A stretch of 30,063 nucleotides of DNA from contig DASSJI010000279.1 of NCBI GenBank assembly GCA_035691285.1, forward strand, positions 1 through 30,063, written 5' to 3'. A program made the position numbers and the translations under genes. The notes below the pieces were generated by a model, which ran no database searches, was not told where the DNA came from, and saw only the letters and a program-made list of their open reading frames with translations. This DNA is from DATFEN01 sp035691285. GTDB lineage: Bacteria; Acidobacteriota; Vicinamibacteria; Fen-336. Below, piece after piece: positions 16,151-23,431 of this stretch (within the stretch, counting starts at the first letter, position 1; each line of letters opens with the position of its first letter).

Positions 16151-16248
16151 GTCGGCCTCCGCGATTCGGCATATCCTAGTTCGACCGATCGGCGCCCGGC
16201 GCGCCCTCCTGGAAAGACCCGCGCCTTCGCGCTAAGCTGCCGGCCTCC
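16151..16248. promoter_or_regulatory. Divergent region between kinase and amidohydrolase genes
   Basis: These 98 bases hold the start signals for both genes. A TAAGCT hexamer (16233-16238) ends ten bases before the amidohydrolase ATG, and on the other strand a TAGGAT lies shortly before the kinase start region. No clear -35 boxes were found. Confidence 0.3.
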
Positions 16249-17967
16249 ATGCGCTTCAAGTTTGCCGTGGCCGTCGCCGTGTTCGCCTCGGCTCTCCATG
16301 CCGCTTCGGCACCGCAACCTGCGGCCGACTTGCTCCTCGACGGCGCGGCGGTCTTCACGATGGATGCCGCGCGTTCGCGGGCCGAGGCCGTGGCCGTGCG
16401 CGACGGCCGCATCGTCTTCGTAGGCACGAGCGCGAACGGGCGCGCCTTCGCCGGTCCGAAGACCCGCGTTCTGAAGCTCGTCGGACGCATGCTGCTCCCG
16501 GGCTTCCAGGACGCCCACGTCCATCCCGTCAGCGGCGGCGTCGAGCTGCTGCAGTGCAACCTCAACGACCTGCTCGGGCGAGACGCCATCCTCGCCAAAG
16601 TCAGGGAGTGCGCCAAGGACATGGCCGGCAAGCCGTGGATCGCCGGCGGCGGCTGGGACGTTGGCAGCTTTTCGAACGGGAATCCGAGCAGGCTCGACCT
16701 CGACGCCATCGCCCCAGATAAGCCCGTGCTGCTCTCTGCCTCGGACGGCCATTCCTCCTGGGCCAACTCGAAGGCGCTGGAGCTGGCCGGGGTGAACGCG
16801 AAGACCCCGGACCCGAAGAACGGCCGCATCGAGCGCGACGCAGCCGGGAATCCAACGGGGACGCTGCGCGAGGACGCTTCCGACCTGGTCTCGCGACTGG
16901 TGCCGAAGTCGACGGACGCGGAGCGCCTGGACGGTCTGCGGCGGGCGCTGCGCCTCTTCGCAGAGGCCGGCGTGACGGCCTTGCAGGAGGCCAGCGCCGG
17001 GACGGGAGCCGAGGGCGGCGGCGCGCGACCGACGCTCGACACCTACCTCGAAGCCGAGAAGCGAGGCGAGTTGACGGTCCGGGTAACGGTGGCCTTGGGC
17101 ACGGATCCGCTGCGCGGGCCGGAACAAGTGGACGAGCTCGTGGCGCTGCGCCGCGACGCGATGAGCGCGCGCGTGCGGCCGATCGCCGCCAAGATCTTCG
17201 CCGACGGCGTCATCGAGCCGCGCACGGCCGCGATGCTCGAGCCTTACCTCGACAGGCCGGGATACCGGGGCGAGCCGAACTGGAGCCCGGCGGCGCTCGA
17301 CGCGATCGTGGCACGGCTGGCCGAGGCCGGCTTCAACGTGCACATCCACGCCGTCGGCGACCGCGCCGTGCGCCTGAGCCTGGACGCTTTCGAGGCGGCT
17401 CGGCCGAAGGCCCGTGGCCGCGACCTTCGCCATCAGATCGCCCATCTCCAGATTGTCGACCCGCAGGACTTCCCGCGCTTCAAGCAGCTCGACGTGATCG
17501 CGAACTTCCAGGCGTTGTGGGCGTACGCGGACACCTGGATGGTGGACCTGACTTGGCCCGCGATCCCGAAGGAGCGCTGGCGCTACATCTACCCGATCGG
17601 CAGCATGGTGCGGGCCGGGGCGCGGCTCGCCCTCGGCAGCGACTGGTCGGTGTCGTCATTGAAGCCACTCGACGCGATCCAGGTGGCTTTGACGCGCCAG
17701 TGGATCGTGGAGCCGCGCGAGGAGCCGATGTTCCCGAACGAGGCGATCGACCTTGGCACCGCCCTGGCCGGCTACACGATCGGCTCGGCCTACGCGAACG
17801 GACTGGAGAAGGACACCGGCTCGATCGAGGTCGGCAAGGCCGCCGACCTCGTGGTGGTCGAGCGCAACCTCTTCGAGGTCAAGCCTGCCGAGATCGCGAA
17901 GCAGAAGGTGCTGCTGACGCTCGTGGACGGCAAGCCCGTGCATCGCGATCCGGCCCTCGCGTGGTAG
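16249..17967 (+). CDS. Exported YtcJ-like metal-dependent amidohydrolase
   Basis: This 572-residue member of amidohydrolase family 3 (YtcJ/NfdA group) hydrolyses amide or related bonds with a metal centre. A signal peptide is at residues 1-20 (MRFKFAVAVAVFASALHAAS), so it should act outside the cytoplasm. Metal-ligand motifs in order are GFQDAHVHP (His90, His92), a possible carboxylated lysine in AAKIFADG, RHQIAHLQ and HIHAVGD, and the terminal aspartate in GSDWSVSSLKP. The C-terminal GSIEVGKAADLVVVERN is the usual dihydroorotase-like tail. Substrate cannot be predicted. It overlaps the downstream BMC-T gene by seven bases. Confidence 0.88.
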   Translation: MRFKFAVAVAVFASALHAASAPQPAADLLLDGAAVFTMDAARSRAEAVAVRDGRIVFVGTSANGRAFAGPKTRVLKLVGRMLLPGFQDAHVHPVSGGVELLQCNLNDLLGRDAILAKVRECAKDMAGKPWIAGGGWDVGSFSNGNPSRLDLDAIAPDKPVLLSASDGHSSWANSKALELAGVNAKTPDPKNGRIERDAAGNPTGTLREDASDLVSRLVPKSTDAERLDGLRRALRLFAEAGVTALQEASAGTGAEGGGARPTLDTYLEAEKRGELTVRVTVALGTDPLRGPEQVDELVALRRDAMSARVRPIAAKIFADGVIEPRTAAMLEPYLDRPGYRGEPNWSPAALDAIVARLAEAGFNVHIHAVGDRAVRLSLDAFEAARPKARGRDLRHQIAHLQIVDPQDFPRFKQLDVIANFQALWAYADTWMVDLTWPAIPKERWRYIYPIGSMVRAGARLALGSDWSVSSLKPLDAIQVALTRQWIVEPREEPMFPNEAIDLGTALAGYTIGSAYANGLEKDTGSIEVGKAADLVVVERNLFEVKPAEIAKQKVLLTLVDGKPVHRDPALAW

Positions 17968-18539
17968 ACAGGGTCCCCGACCGCGCCGAGGCGCTGCCGG
18001 GGCCGGCCCTCGGTTTCGTCGAGACCGCGTCCATCGCCAGGGGCGTGGAGGCCCTCGACGCGCTGCTCAAGCGGGCGCGTGTCGAGGTCCTGCTCACGTC
18101 GATCGTGCCGAGGGGGAAGTACGTGATCCTCTTCGGCGGCGGCGTGGCGGACGTGGAGGAAGCCCTGAAGGCGGGTCTCGAGACCGCCGGACGGAGCGTG
18201 GTGGACCACTTCCTCATTCCGAGCGTCCACCCGCAGCTCCCGGCTGCGATCAAGGGGCGGGTCAAGGTGCCGGGGCTCGAGGCTCTCGGGCTCATCGAGA
18301 CCCGCGACGTCGCCTCGGCGGTCTACGCGGGCGACGCCGCCGCGAAGGCCGCCGGCGTGACCCTCATCGAGGCGCGGAGCCAGCCGGGCGGCAAGGGCCT
18401 CGTGGCCATGACCGGCACGGTGGGAGACGTGCGGGCGGCGGTCGCGGCGGGAGTCGCCACCGTGAAGGGCGACGGAATGCTGGTCGCCGAGGTCGTGATC
18501 GCCCTGGCGCACCCCGACGTCCTCCCCCATGTGGTCTGA
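17961..18539 (+). CDS. Tandem-domain bacterial microcompartment shell protein (BMC-T, PduT-like)
   Basis: This 192-residue protein has two BMC folds in one chain. The first (about 16-98) reads ALGFVETASIARGVEALDAL ... RGKYVILFGGGVADVEEAL ... DHFLIPSVHPQL. The second (about 107-190) reads ALGLIETRDVASAVYAGDAA ... TGTVGDVRAAVAAG. Such proteins form trimeric, pseudohexagonal shell tiles. It lines up over its length with Salmonella PduT as I remember that sequence, but it contains no cysteine at all, so the PduT [4Fe-4S] pore ligand (Cys38) is absent; Val49-Pro50 lie there. GTG 17961 gives a normal BMC-T length and overlaps the amidohydrolase stop. No BMC-H, BMC-P or classical core enzyme is in the window, so what it encloses is unknown. 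Confidence 0.9.
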   Translation: MVDRVPDRAEALPGPALGFVETASIARGVEALDALLKRARVEVLLTSIVPRGKYVILFGGGVADVEEALKAGLETAGRSVVDHFLIPSVHPQLPAAIKGRVKVPGLEALGLIETRDVASAVYAGDAAAKAAGVTLIEARSQPGGKGLVAMTGTVGDVRAAVAAGVATVKGDGMLVAEVVIALAHPDVLPHVV

Positions 18540-19023
18540 AGGCCGACGGCGCTTCCTGCGCTTCCTGCTGGCGAGCCCGGCCCTCTGCCAGCTGCCGGGC
18601 CTCGTGGAAGCCCTCGCCCAGGACGACGAGGTGATCACGGCGCCCGAGCTCGCCCTGGAGGTCATGGACTTCGAGGCCGCGGCCCGCAAGGCGCTGCCCC
18701 CGGCCCATTTCGGCTACCTGCAGACGGGAGTGGACGACGACGCGACGCTCCGCGCGAACCGCGAGGGCTTCGCGCGGCTGAGCCTGCGGCCACGCCGCCT
18801 CGTGGACGTGCGGCACGTGGACACGTTGGTGTCGGTGCTCGGCGCCAATTGGGACTCCCCCATCATCCTGGCGCCGGTGGCGGCGCAGAAGGCATTCCAT
18901 CCCGAGGGCGAGCTCGCGGTCGCCCGGGCCGCGCGCGCGAAGAAGCACCTCATGGTCCTGTCCACCGTGGGCACGGCGAGCGTCGAGACGGCCTCCGACG
19001 GCTCCTACGTGGCCAGGACCTAA
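18529..19023 (+). pseudogene. Truncated FMN-dependent alpha-hydroxy-acid oxidase (N-terminal third only)
   Basis: This 164-residue frame matches the start of the lactate/glycolate oxidase family: DFEAAARKALPPAHFGYLQT, RANREGFARLSLRPRRLVDV, then PIILAPVAAQKAFHPEGELA and VLSTVGTASVE. It stops at TAA 19021, about 240 codons short. The FMN/substrate lysine, the catalytic histidine and the active-site arginines of the C-terminal half are missing, so it should be inactive. A twin-arginine-like leader (GRRRFLRFLLASPAL) suggests the intact ancestor was exported. It overlaps the BMC-T gene by 11 bases. A hairpin and the end of the opposing gene follow at once, so the break looks like a deletion; an assembly join cannot be excluded. 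Confidence 0.8.
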
Positions 19024-19030
19024 CAGCCCG

Positions 19031-19048
19031 GGGGCGCACCCGCGCCCC
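19031..19048. terminator. Perfect hairpin between convergent genes
   Basis: A seven-base-pair perfect stem (GGGGCGC at 19031-19037, GCGCCCC at 19042-19048) with an ACCC loop lies between the truncated oxidase and the end of the PLP enzyme gene. It could terminate transcription from both sides, although neither side has a T tract. Confidence 0.45.
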
Positions 19049-19049
19049 G

Positions 19050-20027
19050 TCAGATCTCCCGCGCCAGCACCCGTCCGAGCGTGGTCGCGTCGATGTTCGC
19101 GCCCGAGATCACGATCCCCACCTCGCGGCCCGCGAGCCGCTCGCGCAGGCGCAGCAGGCCGGCGAGGCCCGCGGCCCCGGCGCCCTCGACGAGATTGTGG
19201 GTGATGCGCAGCAGCATCCGGACCGCCTCGGCCAGCTCGCCCTCGCTCACGGCCACGAAGCCCGCCAGGCCTTCGCGCAGGGCCCCGAAGGTCATCTCGT
19301 ACGGGCTCCGGGTGGCGATGCCCTCGGCGAAGGTGCGCACGGCGTCGGTCCGCACCACCGCGCCGCTCCGCCAGGACTCGTAGATCGCCGGCGCGCCCTC
19401 GGACTGCACGCCGAACACCTCGACGCGCCGGCCGAGGCCGCGGGCCGCGGTCAGCGCGCCGACGGCCTGGGAGCCCCCGCCCACCGCCAACACGATGGCC
19501 TCGAGGGACGGCCGCTCCTCGAGGGCCTCGAGGGTCAGCGTGGCGGCCCCGGCGATCACGCCGCGGTCGTTCGTGGAGTGCAGCATGGTGAGCCCCTGCT
19601 CGACGCACAGCCGCGAGGCCGCCTCGAGGGCCTCGTCGTAGTCTCGGCCGCTCTCGACGACGGTCGCGCCGAGGGCTCGCATGGCGGCGTTCTTCTCGGG
19701 GTTGTTTCCGACGGGCACGCACACGGTCACCGGAGCGCCGAGCAGGCGGCCCGCCCATGCGACACCCTGCCCGTGGTTTCCCGTGGAGGCCGAGACGACG
19801 CCGCGGCGGCGCGCCTCCGGGTCGAGGAGCGACAGGGCGCTGAGACCGTTGCGGACCTTGAAGGCGTTCGTGGGCTGATGGTTCTCGTGCTTGACGAACA
19901 CGCGGATGCCGTGGCCCACCTCGGCGTCGAGGGCCGGATACGAGCGCAGCGGCGTCGGGCCGAGGTGCGGGCGCAGCCTCTCCCGCGCGGCGAGGACGTC
20001 TTCGAAGGTGACGGGCCAGGCGCCCAC
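19050..20027 (-). CDS. Threonine dehydratase / serine racemase-like PLP enzyme
   Basis: This 325-residue fold-type II PLP enzyme has the Schiff-base lysine at Lys57 (PTNAFKVRN), the phosphate/substrate loop STGNHGQGVA, a glycine loop AVGGGSQAVG and the C-terminal SGANID. Relatives deaminate threonine or serine, racemise serine, or act on 3-hydroxyaspartate, and the sequence alone does not decide. It has no ACT regulatory domain, so it resembles the catabolic (TdcB-type) or serine racemase group. The residue after PT is Asn where Gly is usual (TGAFK). GTG 20027 is one base after the EAL gene's stop, so the two are probably co-transcribed. The next in-frame alternatives would shorten the conserved N-terminus. 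Confidence 0.88.
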   Translation of the reverse strand: MGAWPVTFEDVLAARERLRPHLGPTPLRSYPALDAEVGHGIRVFVKHENHQPTNAFKVRNGLSALSLLDPEARRRGVVSASTGNHGQGVAWAGRLLGAPVTVCVPVGNNPEKNAAMRALGATVVESGRDYDEALEAASRLCVEQGLTMLHSTNDRGVIAGAATLTLEALEERPSLEAIVLAVGGGSQAVGALTAARGLGRRVEVFGVQSEGAPAIYESWRSGAVVRTDAVRTFAEGIATRSPYEMTFGALREGLAGFVAVSEGELAEAVRMLLRITHNLVEGAGAAGLAGLLRLRERLAGREVGIVISGANIDATTLGRVLAREI

Positions 20028-20028
20028 G

Positions 20029-21354
20029 TCAGGAGGCGGCGTTCTTCGCGACCACCTTCATCTTCGGAGCGTAGGGGTCGATGGGGCGGGCGAAGTGGTA
20101 GCCCTGGCCATAGCGGACGCCGAGGCTCGCCAGGGCATCGGCCTCCTCGGCGGTCTGGATGCCCTCGGCGATCACGGTGGCGCCGGTGCCGGCGGCCATG
20201 TCGAGGATCGCCTTCACCACCTGCTGGCTGATGCGCTTCTGGTGCACGTCACGGACGAGCCCCATGTCGATCTTGAGGTAGCTCGCTCCGAGGTTCGCGA
20301 TCGTCTCGAGCCCCGAGTAGCCGGCGCCCACGTCGTCGATGGCGAAGCTGAAGCCCAGCTCGATGAACGGGTGCATCGCCTCGCGGTACAGGTTGAGGTT
20401 GGCGATCACCTGGCCCTCGGTGATCTCGAGGGTCACGAAGCGCGGCGACTGGCCGTCGCCCAGGTAGTCGAGCACGCCCCGGCCGAGGAAGCTCGGGTCG
20501 CGGACCGTGGCGGGCACCGTGTTGAGGAACAGCCGGCCGGGAGCCCCGAACACCGCCCAGTCGCGGAACGCCTGCCGGCGGCAGGCGCGCTCGAGCTCCT
20601 CGACGACCCCGCAACGCGCGGCGAGGCCGAAGAGCGCCCCCGGCGACTCGAGGTCGCTGGCCCGCGGGCCCCGCGACAGGCCCTCGTGGCCCACGATCTG
20701 CCGCGTCTCGATCTCGACGATGGGCTGGAAGGCGGTCCAGACGCTGTAGTTGTGGATGATCTCGAGCAGGACCTCGCGGCGCTCGCGCTCACGATCGTGG
20801 TTGCGGAGGTCGGCGCACTGCCGGGCGTCCTCGATGAGGCGCAGGATCTGGCGCTCCGGGCTCTCGAGGGGCGAGTACAGGACGAACCCGTAGCCGACGT
20901 CGATGGCCGAGCGCTCGCGGAGGTAGGGCTGCGTGAGGCGCGCGATGCGCGGCGCCACGAACTCCTCCACGCGCTCCGTGAGGCGGCGCAGGTCGGCGAT
21001 CCGGAACGGGCCGCCCTCGCGCTTGGGGCCGAGGAGCAGCAGGAAGCGGTCGCCTTCCCGCTCGTCCCGGGTCAGGATGTCCCCGTCGCGCACGCGGTCC
21101 TTCACCTCGTGCATCAGCGGGTCGACCTGCTCGCGGAGGCCCTGGTACGCCGAGCCCCCGAAGCTCCGCTCGATCCGGGCGAGGGGCTCGAGGTCCACGA
21201 GCACCGCCGCGAGCGCGCCCTGCGAGCGCAGGACCTCCCCGGCCTCGTCCTCGACCTCGCGGAAGGTGGGGATCCGCGCCACGGCGCCATTCTGCGCCGC
21301 TGCCGCGCGGCCCACAAGGGGCGCGCTCTTGAGCGCCGACGGATGGGCCTCCAT
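20029..21354 (-). CDS. EAL-domain cyclic di-GMP phosphodiesterase with degenerate GGDEF-like N-terminus
   Basis: This 441-residue protein appears cytoplasmic. The EAL domain (about 195-430) keeps the catalytic set: Glu224 (EGL in place of EAL), Asn278, Glu310, Asp340-Asp341 (IDDVGAGYSGL), Lys361 and Glu397 (VIAEG). It should therefore cleave c-di-GMP. The N-terminal 35-190 looks like a decayed GGDEF fold, with REGDRFLLLL where GGDEF would be, so it could only sense. ATG 21354 is the first likely start, but a good promoter for the divergent aldehyde dehydrogenase covers that codon; GTG 21282 (ARIPTFREVEDEAG) is a fair alternative. Reading further upstream is antisense to the dehydrogenase gene and not real. 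Confidence 0.88.
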   Translation of the reverse strand: MEAHPSALKSAPLVGRAAAAQNGAVARIPTFREVEDEAGEVLRSQGALAAVLVDLEPLARIERSFGGSAYQGLREQVDPLMHEVKDRVRDGDILTRDEREGDRFLLLLGPKREGGPFRIADLRRLTERVEEFVAPRIARLTQPYLRERSAIDVGYGFVLYSPLESPERQILRLIEDARQCADLRNHDRERERREVLLEIIHNYSVWTAFQPIVEIETRQIVGHEGLSRGPRASDLESPGALFGLAARCGVVEELERACRRQAFRDWAVFGAPGRLFLNTVPATVRDPSFLGRGVLDYLGDGQSPRFVTLEITEGQVIANLNLYREAMHPFIELGFSFAIDDVGAGYSGLETIANLGASYLKIDMGLVRDVHQKRISQQVVKAILDMAAGTGATVIAEGIQTAEEADALASLGVRYGQGYHFARPIDPYAPKMKVVAKNAAS

Positions 21355-21357
21355 AAT
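21329..21357 (+). promoter_or_regulatory. Sigma70-type promoter of the aldehyde dehydrogenase gene
   Basis: TTGAGC (21329-21334), a 17-base spacer and CATAAT (21352-21357) form a good housekeeping promoter on the plus strand, stronger than others visible here. Transcription would begin near 21364, leaving a leader of about 50 bases with an AAAGGAG site before GTG 21415. It overlaps the first possible start of the divergent EAL gene. Confidence 0.55.
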
Positions 21358-21414
21358 AGGACCCCGCGCGAGACGAGCGCCGTGAGCCTGCCCTCCCCCG
21401 TCGAAAGGAGCCCC

Positions 21415-22890
21415 GTGAAGCGCTACCCGAACCACGTCGACGGCGCCTGGCGCGAGTCCGCGGCCGACGATGCGGTCCCGAACCTGAACCCGGCCGACAC
21501 CCACGAGGTGCTGGGGCACGTCCCGCAGTCCACGGCCGAGGAGGCCAGGTCCGCTGTCGATGCCGCCGCACGCGCGTACCCGGGCTGGCGGGACACGCCG
21601 GCCCCGGTTCGCGGCGCCGCCCTCTTCCGAGCCCTCTCCATCCTCGACAAGGAGAAGGAGGACCTTTCCCGCCTGCTGAGCCGCGAGGAGGGCAAGACCT
21701 TCAAGGAGGCGATGGGCGAGGTCCAGCGCAGCATCAACATCCTGGAGTACACCGCCGCCGAGGGCCGCCGCAGCGGCGGGCAGACGCTGCCCTCGGAGCT
21801 GCCCTACAACTTCTGCTACACCGTGCGCCATCCCCTCGGCGTCGTGGCGTGCATCACGCCGTGGAACTTCCCCGTGGCGATTCCGGTCTGGAAGATCGCC
21901 CCGGCCCTCGTCGCCGGCAACACCGTCGTGTTCAAGCCGGCGACGCTCACGCCCGCCAGCGCGTCGCACGTCGTGTCGATCTTCGAGCGGGCGGGCCTCC
22001 CGAAGGGAGTCCTGAACATGGTCCTGGGCAGGGGCGGCACCGTCGGCAACGCGATCCTCGAGCATCCGGCCGTCCGGGCCGTCTCCTTCACCGGCAGCAA
22101 CGAGGTGGGCGCCGACATCTACGCCCGCGGCGCCCGCGGCATGATCCGCGTCCAGTGCGAGATGGGCGGCAAGAACCCCGTGGTGGTCCTCGCCGACGCC
22201 GACCTGGACCTGGCGGTCGAGTGCACCGCCCAGGGCGCGTTCGGGTCCACCGGCCAGCGCTGCACCGCGACCTCGCGGGCGATCGTGGACGAGCGCGTGG
22301 CCGACGCCTTCGTCGAGGCGCTGGCCGCGCGGGCGGCGAAGATCCGGGTCGGCAACGGCCTCGAGGGCGCCGACATGGGCCCGGCCGTGGACGAGAGCCA
22401 GCTCGCCACCGACCTCAAGTACATCGAGATCGGCACGCAGGAGGGCGCCAGGCTGGTGCGGGGCGGACGACGCTTGACCGCCGACGGCCTTGACCACGGC
22501 TACTTCGTCGAACCCACCGTGTTCGACCACGTCGCGGCGTCGATGCGGATCGCCCAGGAGGAGATCTTCGGGCCGGTCGTCTCGGTGATCCGCGTCAAGG
22601 GCTTCGAGGCCGCGATCGAGGCCGCCAACTCCGTGCGCTACGGGCTCGCGGCGTCGGTCTTCACGGGCGACGCTTCCACGGTCTTCCGCTTCACGGACCG
22701 CATCGAGGCCGGAATCGTCCACATCAACAGCGGCACGCCGGGGGGCGAGGCGCAGCTTCCGTTCGGCGGGACGAAGGCCACGGGCGTGGGCCCGCGCGAG
22801 CAGGGGCCCGGCGCCCTCGAGTTCTTCACCGAGATCAAGACCGTCTACGTGGACTACACCGGCCAGTCCCGGAAGTCGAGCTTCTACTGA
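21415..22890 (+). CDS. Aldehyde dehydrogenase, probably 2-oxoglutarate semialdehyde (2,5-dioxovalerate) type
   Basis: This 491-residue NAD(P)-dependent aldehyde dehydrogenase has Asn151 (TPWNFPVAIP), Lys174 (VVFKPA), the general base Glu249 (CEMGGKNP) and the nucleophile Cys283 (GSTGQRCTATSR). EMGGKNP together with GQRCTATSRAI is the pattern I associate with 2-oxoglutarate semialdehyde dehydrogenases of sugar-acid and hydroxyproline breakdown (YcbD group); succinate semialdehyde is an alternative. Length is normal. It is not a PduP-type CoA-acylating enzyme and has no extra terminal helix for microcompartment targeting. The GTG start has AAAGGAG just upstream. The next gene overlaps its stop. 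Confidence 0.9.
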   Translation: MKRYPNHVDGAWRESAADDAVPNLNPADTHEVLGHVPQSTAEEARSAVDAAARAYPGWRDTPAPVRGAALFRALSILDKEKEDLSRLLSREEGKTFKEAMGEVQRSINILEYTAAEGRRSGGQTLPSELPYNFCYTVRHPLGVVACITPWNFPVAIPVWKIAPALVAGNTVVFKPATLTPASASHVVSIFERAGLPKGVLNMVLGRGGTVGNAILEHPAVRAVSFTGSNEVGADIYARGARGMIRVQCEMGGKNPVVVLADADLDLAVECTAQGAFGSTGQRCTATSRAIVDERVADAFVEALAARAAKIRVGNGLEGADMGPAVDESQLATDLKYIEIGTQEGARLVRGGRRLTADGLDHGYFVEPTVFDHVAASMRIAQEEIFGPVVSVIRVKGFEAAIEAANSVRYGLAASVFTGDASTVFRFTDRIEAGIVHINSGTPGGEAQLPFGGTKATGVGPREQGPGALEFFTEIKTVYVDYTGQSRKSSFY

Positions 22891-23429
22891 TGCGCGCCGC
22901 CCTGGCCCTGCTCCTGGCCGCGGGCGCCGCCTCGGCCCAGGAAGCCTCGAGCGTCGCCCTCGTGCGCCTCGCCGACGGCAGCGAGCTTCCCCTCGCGTCG
23001 TGGCGCCTCGTGTACGAGCATCAGACCTGGAACGAGGGCTCCTCGCCGGCCTTCGCCGACATCAAGCGGCGGGAGGGCCGCGAGCTGATCGCGGGCAAGA
23101 AGCTCCTGGCCGTGGCCGGCGGCCGGCTCGAGCTGCAGCACCGCGTCTACGAGAAGACCGACGAGCAGGGACAGAAGGTGCCGGGCGCCGCGGTGGCGGC
23201 CCTCGTCCTCACCGTGGGCGGCAAGAAGACCACGTTGAAGCCGGAGGCGCCCCCCAAGGAGATGCTGGCGGGCGACGCGAAGAAGGTGTTCTACCAGGCC
23301 CGCGTCCTGGACCTCGTCGGCGAGACCCTCACGGGCACGAAGCGCGAGCTGTGCCTCGTCAGCTTCTCGCCTCTCGTGGAGTGCAGCGCGCTGCCCGCGG
23401 ACCGCGTGGTGAGCGTGGAGTTCCCCTAG
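22890..23429 (+). CDS. Secreted protein of unknown function
   Basis: I do not recognise a family. The 179-residue product has a clear signal peptide (MRAALALLLAAGAASAQ), then VALVRLADGSELPLASWRLV, which has the look of a PEGA- or SH3-like beta segment. A lysine-rich stretch (KVPGAAVAALVLTVGGKKTT, then PKEMLAGDAKKVFYQ) follows, and the C-terminus holds two cysteines (ELCLVSFSPLVECSALP) that could form a disulfide in the periplasm. The ATG overlaps the aldehyde dehydrogenase stop by one base, so translation is coupled. The cyclase gene follows after two bases. Good coding length and a signal peptide make it a real gene. Confidence 0.75.
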   Translation: MRAALALLLAAGAASAQEASSVALVRLADGSELPLASWRLVYEHQTWNEGSSPAFADIKRREGRELIAGKKLLAVAGGRLELQHRVYEKTDEQGQKVPGAAVAALVLTVGGKKTTLKPEAPPKEMLAGDAKKVFYQARVLDLVGETLTGTKRELCLVSFSPLVECSALPADRVVSVEFP

Positions 23430-23431
23430 CG

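Noticed and set aside
17961..18539. PduT-type iron-sulfur cluster in the BMC-T pore
   Set aside because: The protein contains no cysteine, so such a cluster cannot be bound.
21355..22722. Upstream 450-codon extension of the EAL gene
   Set aside because: It is antisense to the aldehyde dehydrogenase, has no domain, and the EAL protein has good starts at 21354 or 21282.
21415..22890. Aldehyde dehydrogenase as the core enzyme of a microcompartment
   Set aside because: Active-site pattern is that of a hydrolytic, non-CoA dehydrogenase, there is no terminal targeting helix, and it is in another transcription unit about 3 kb away.
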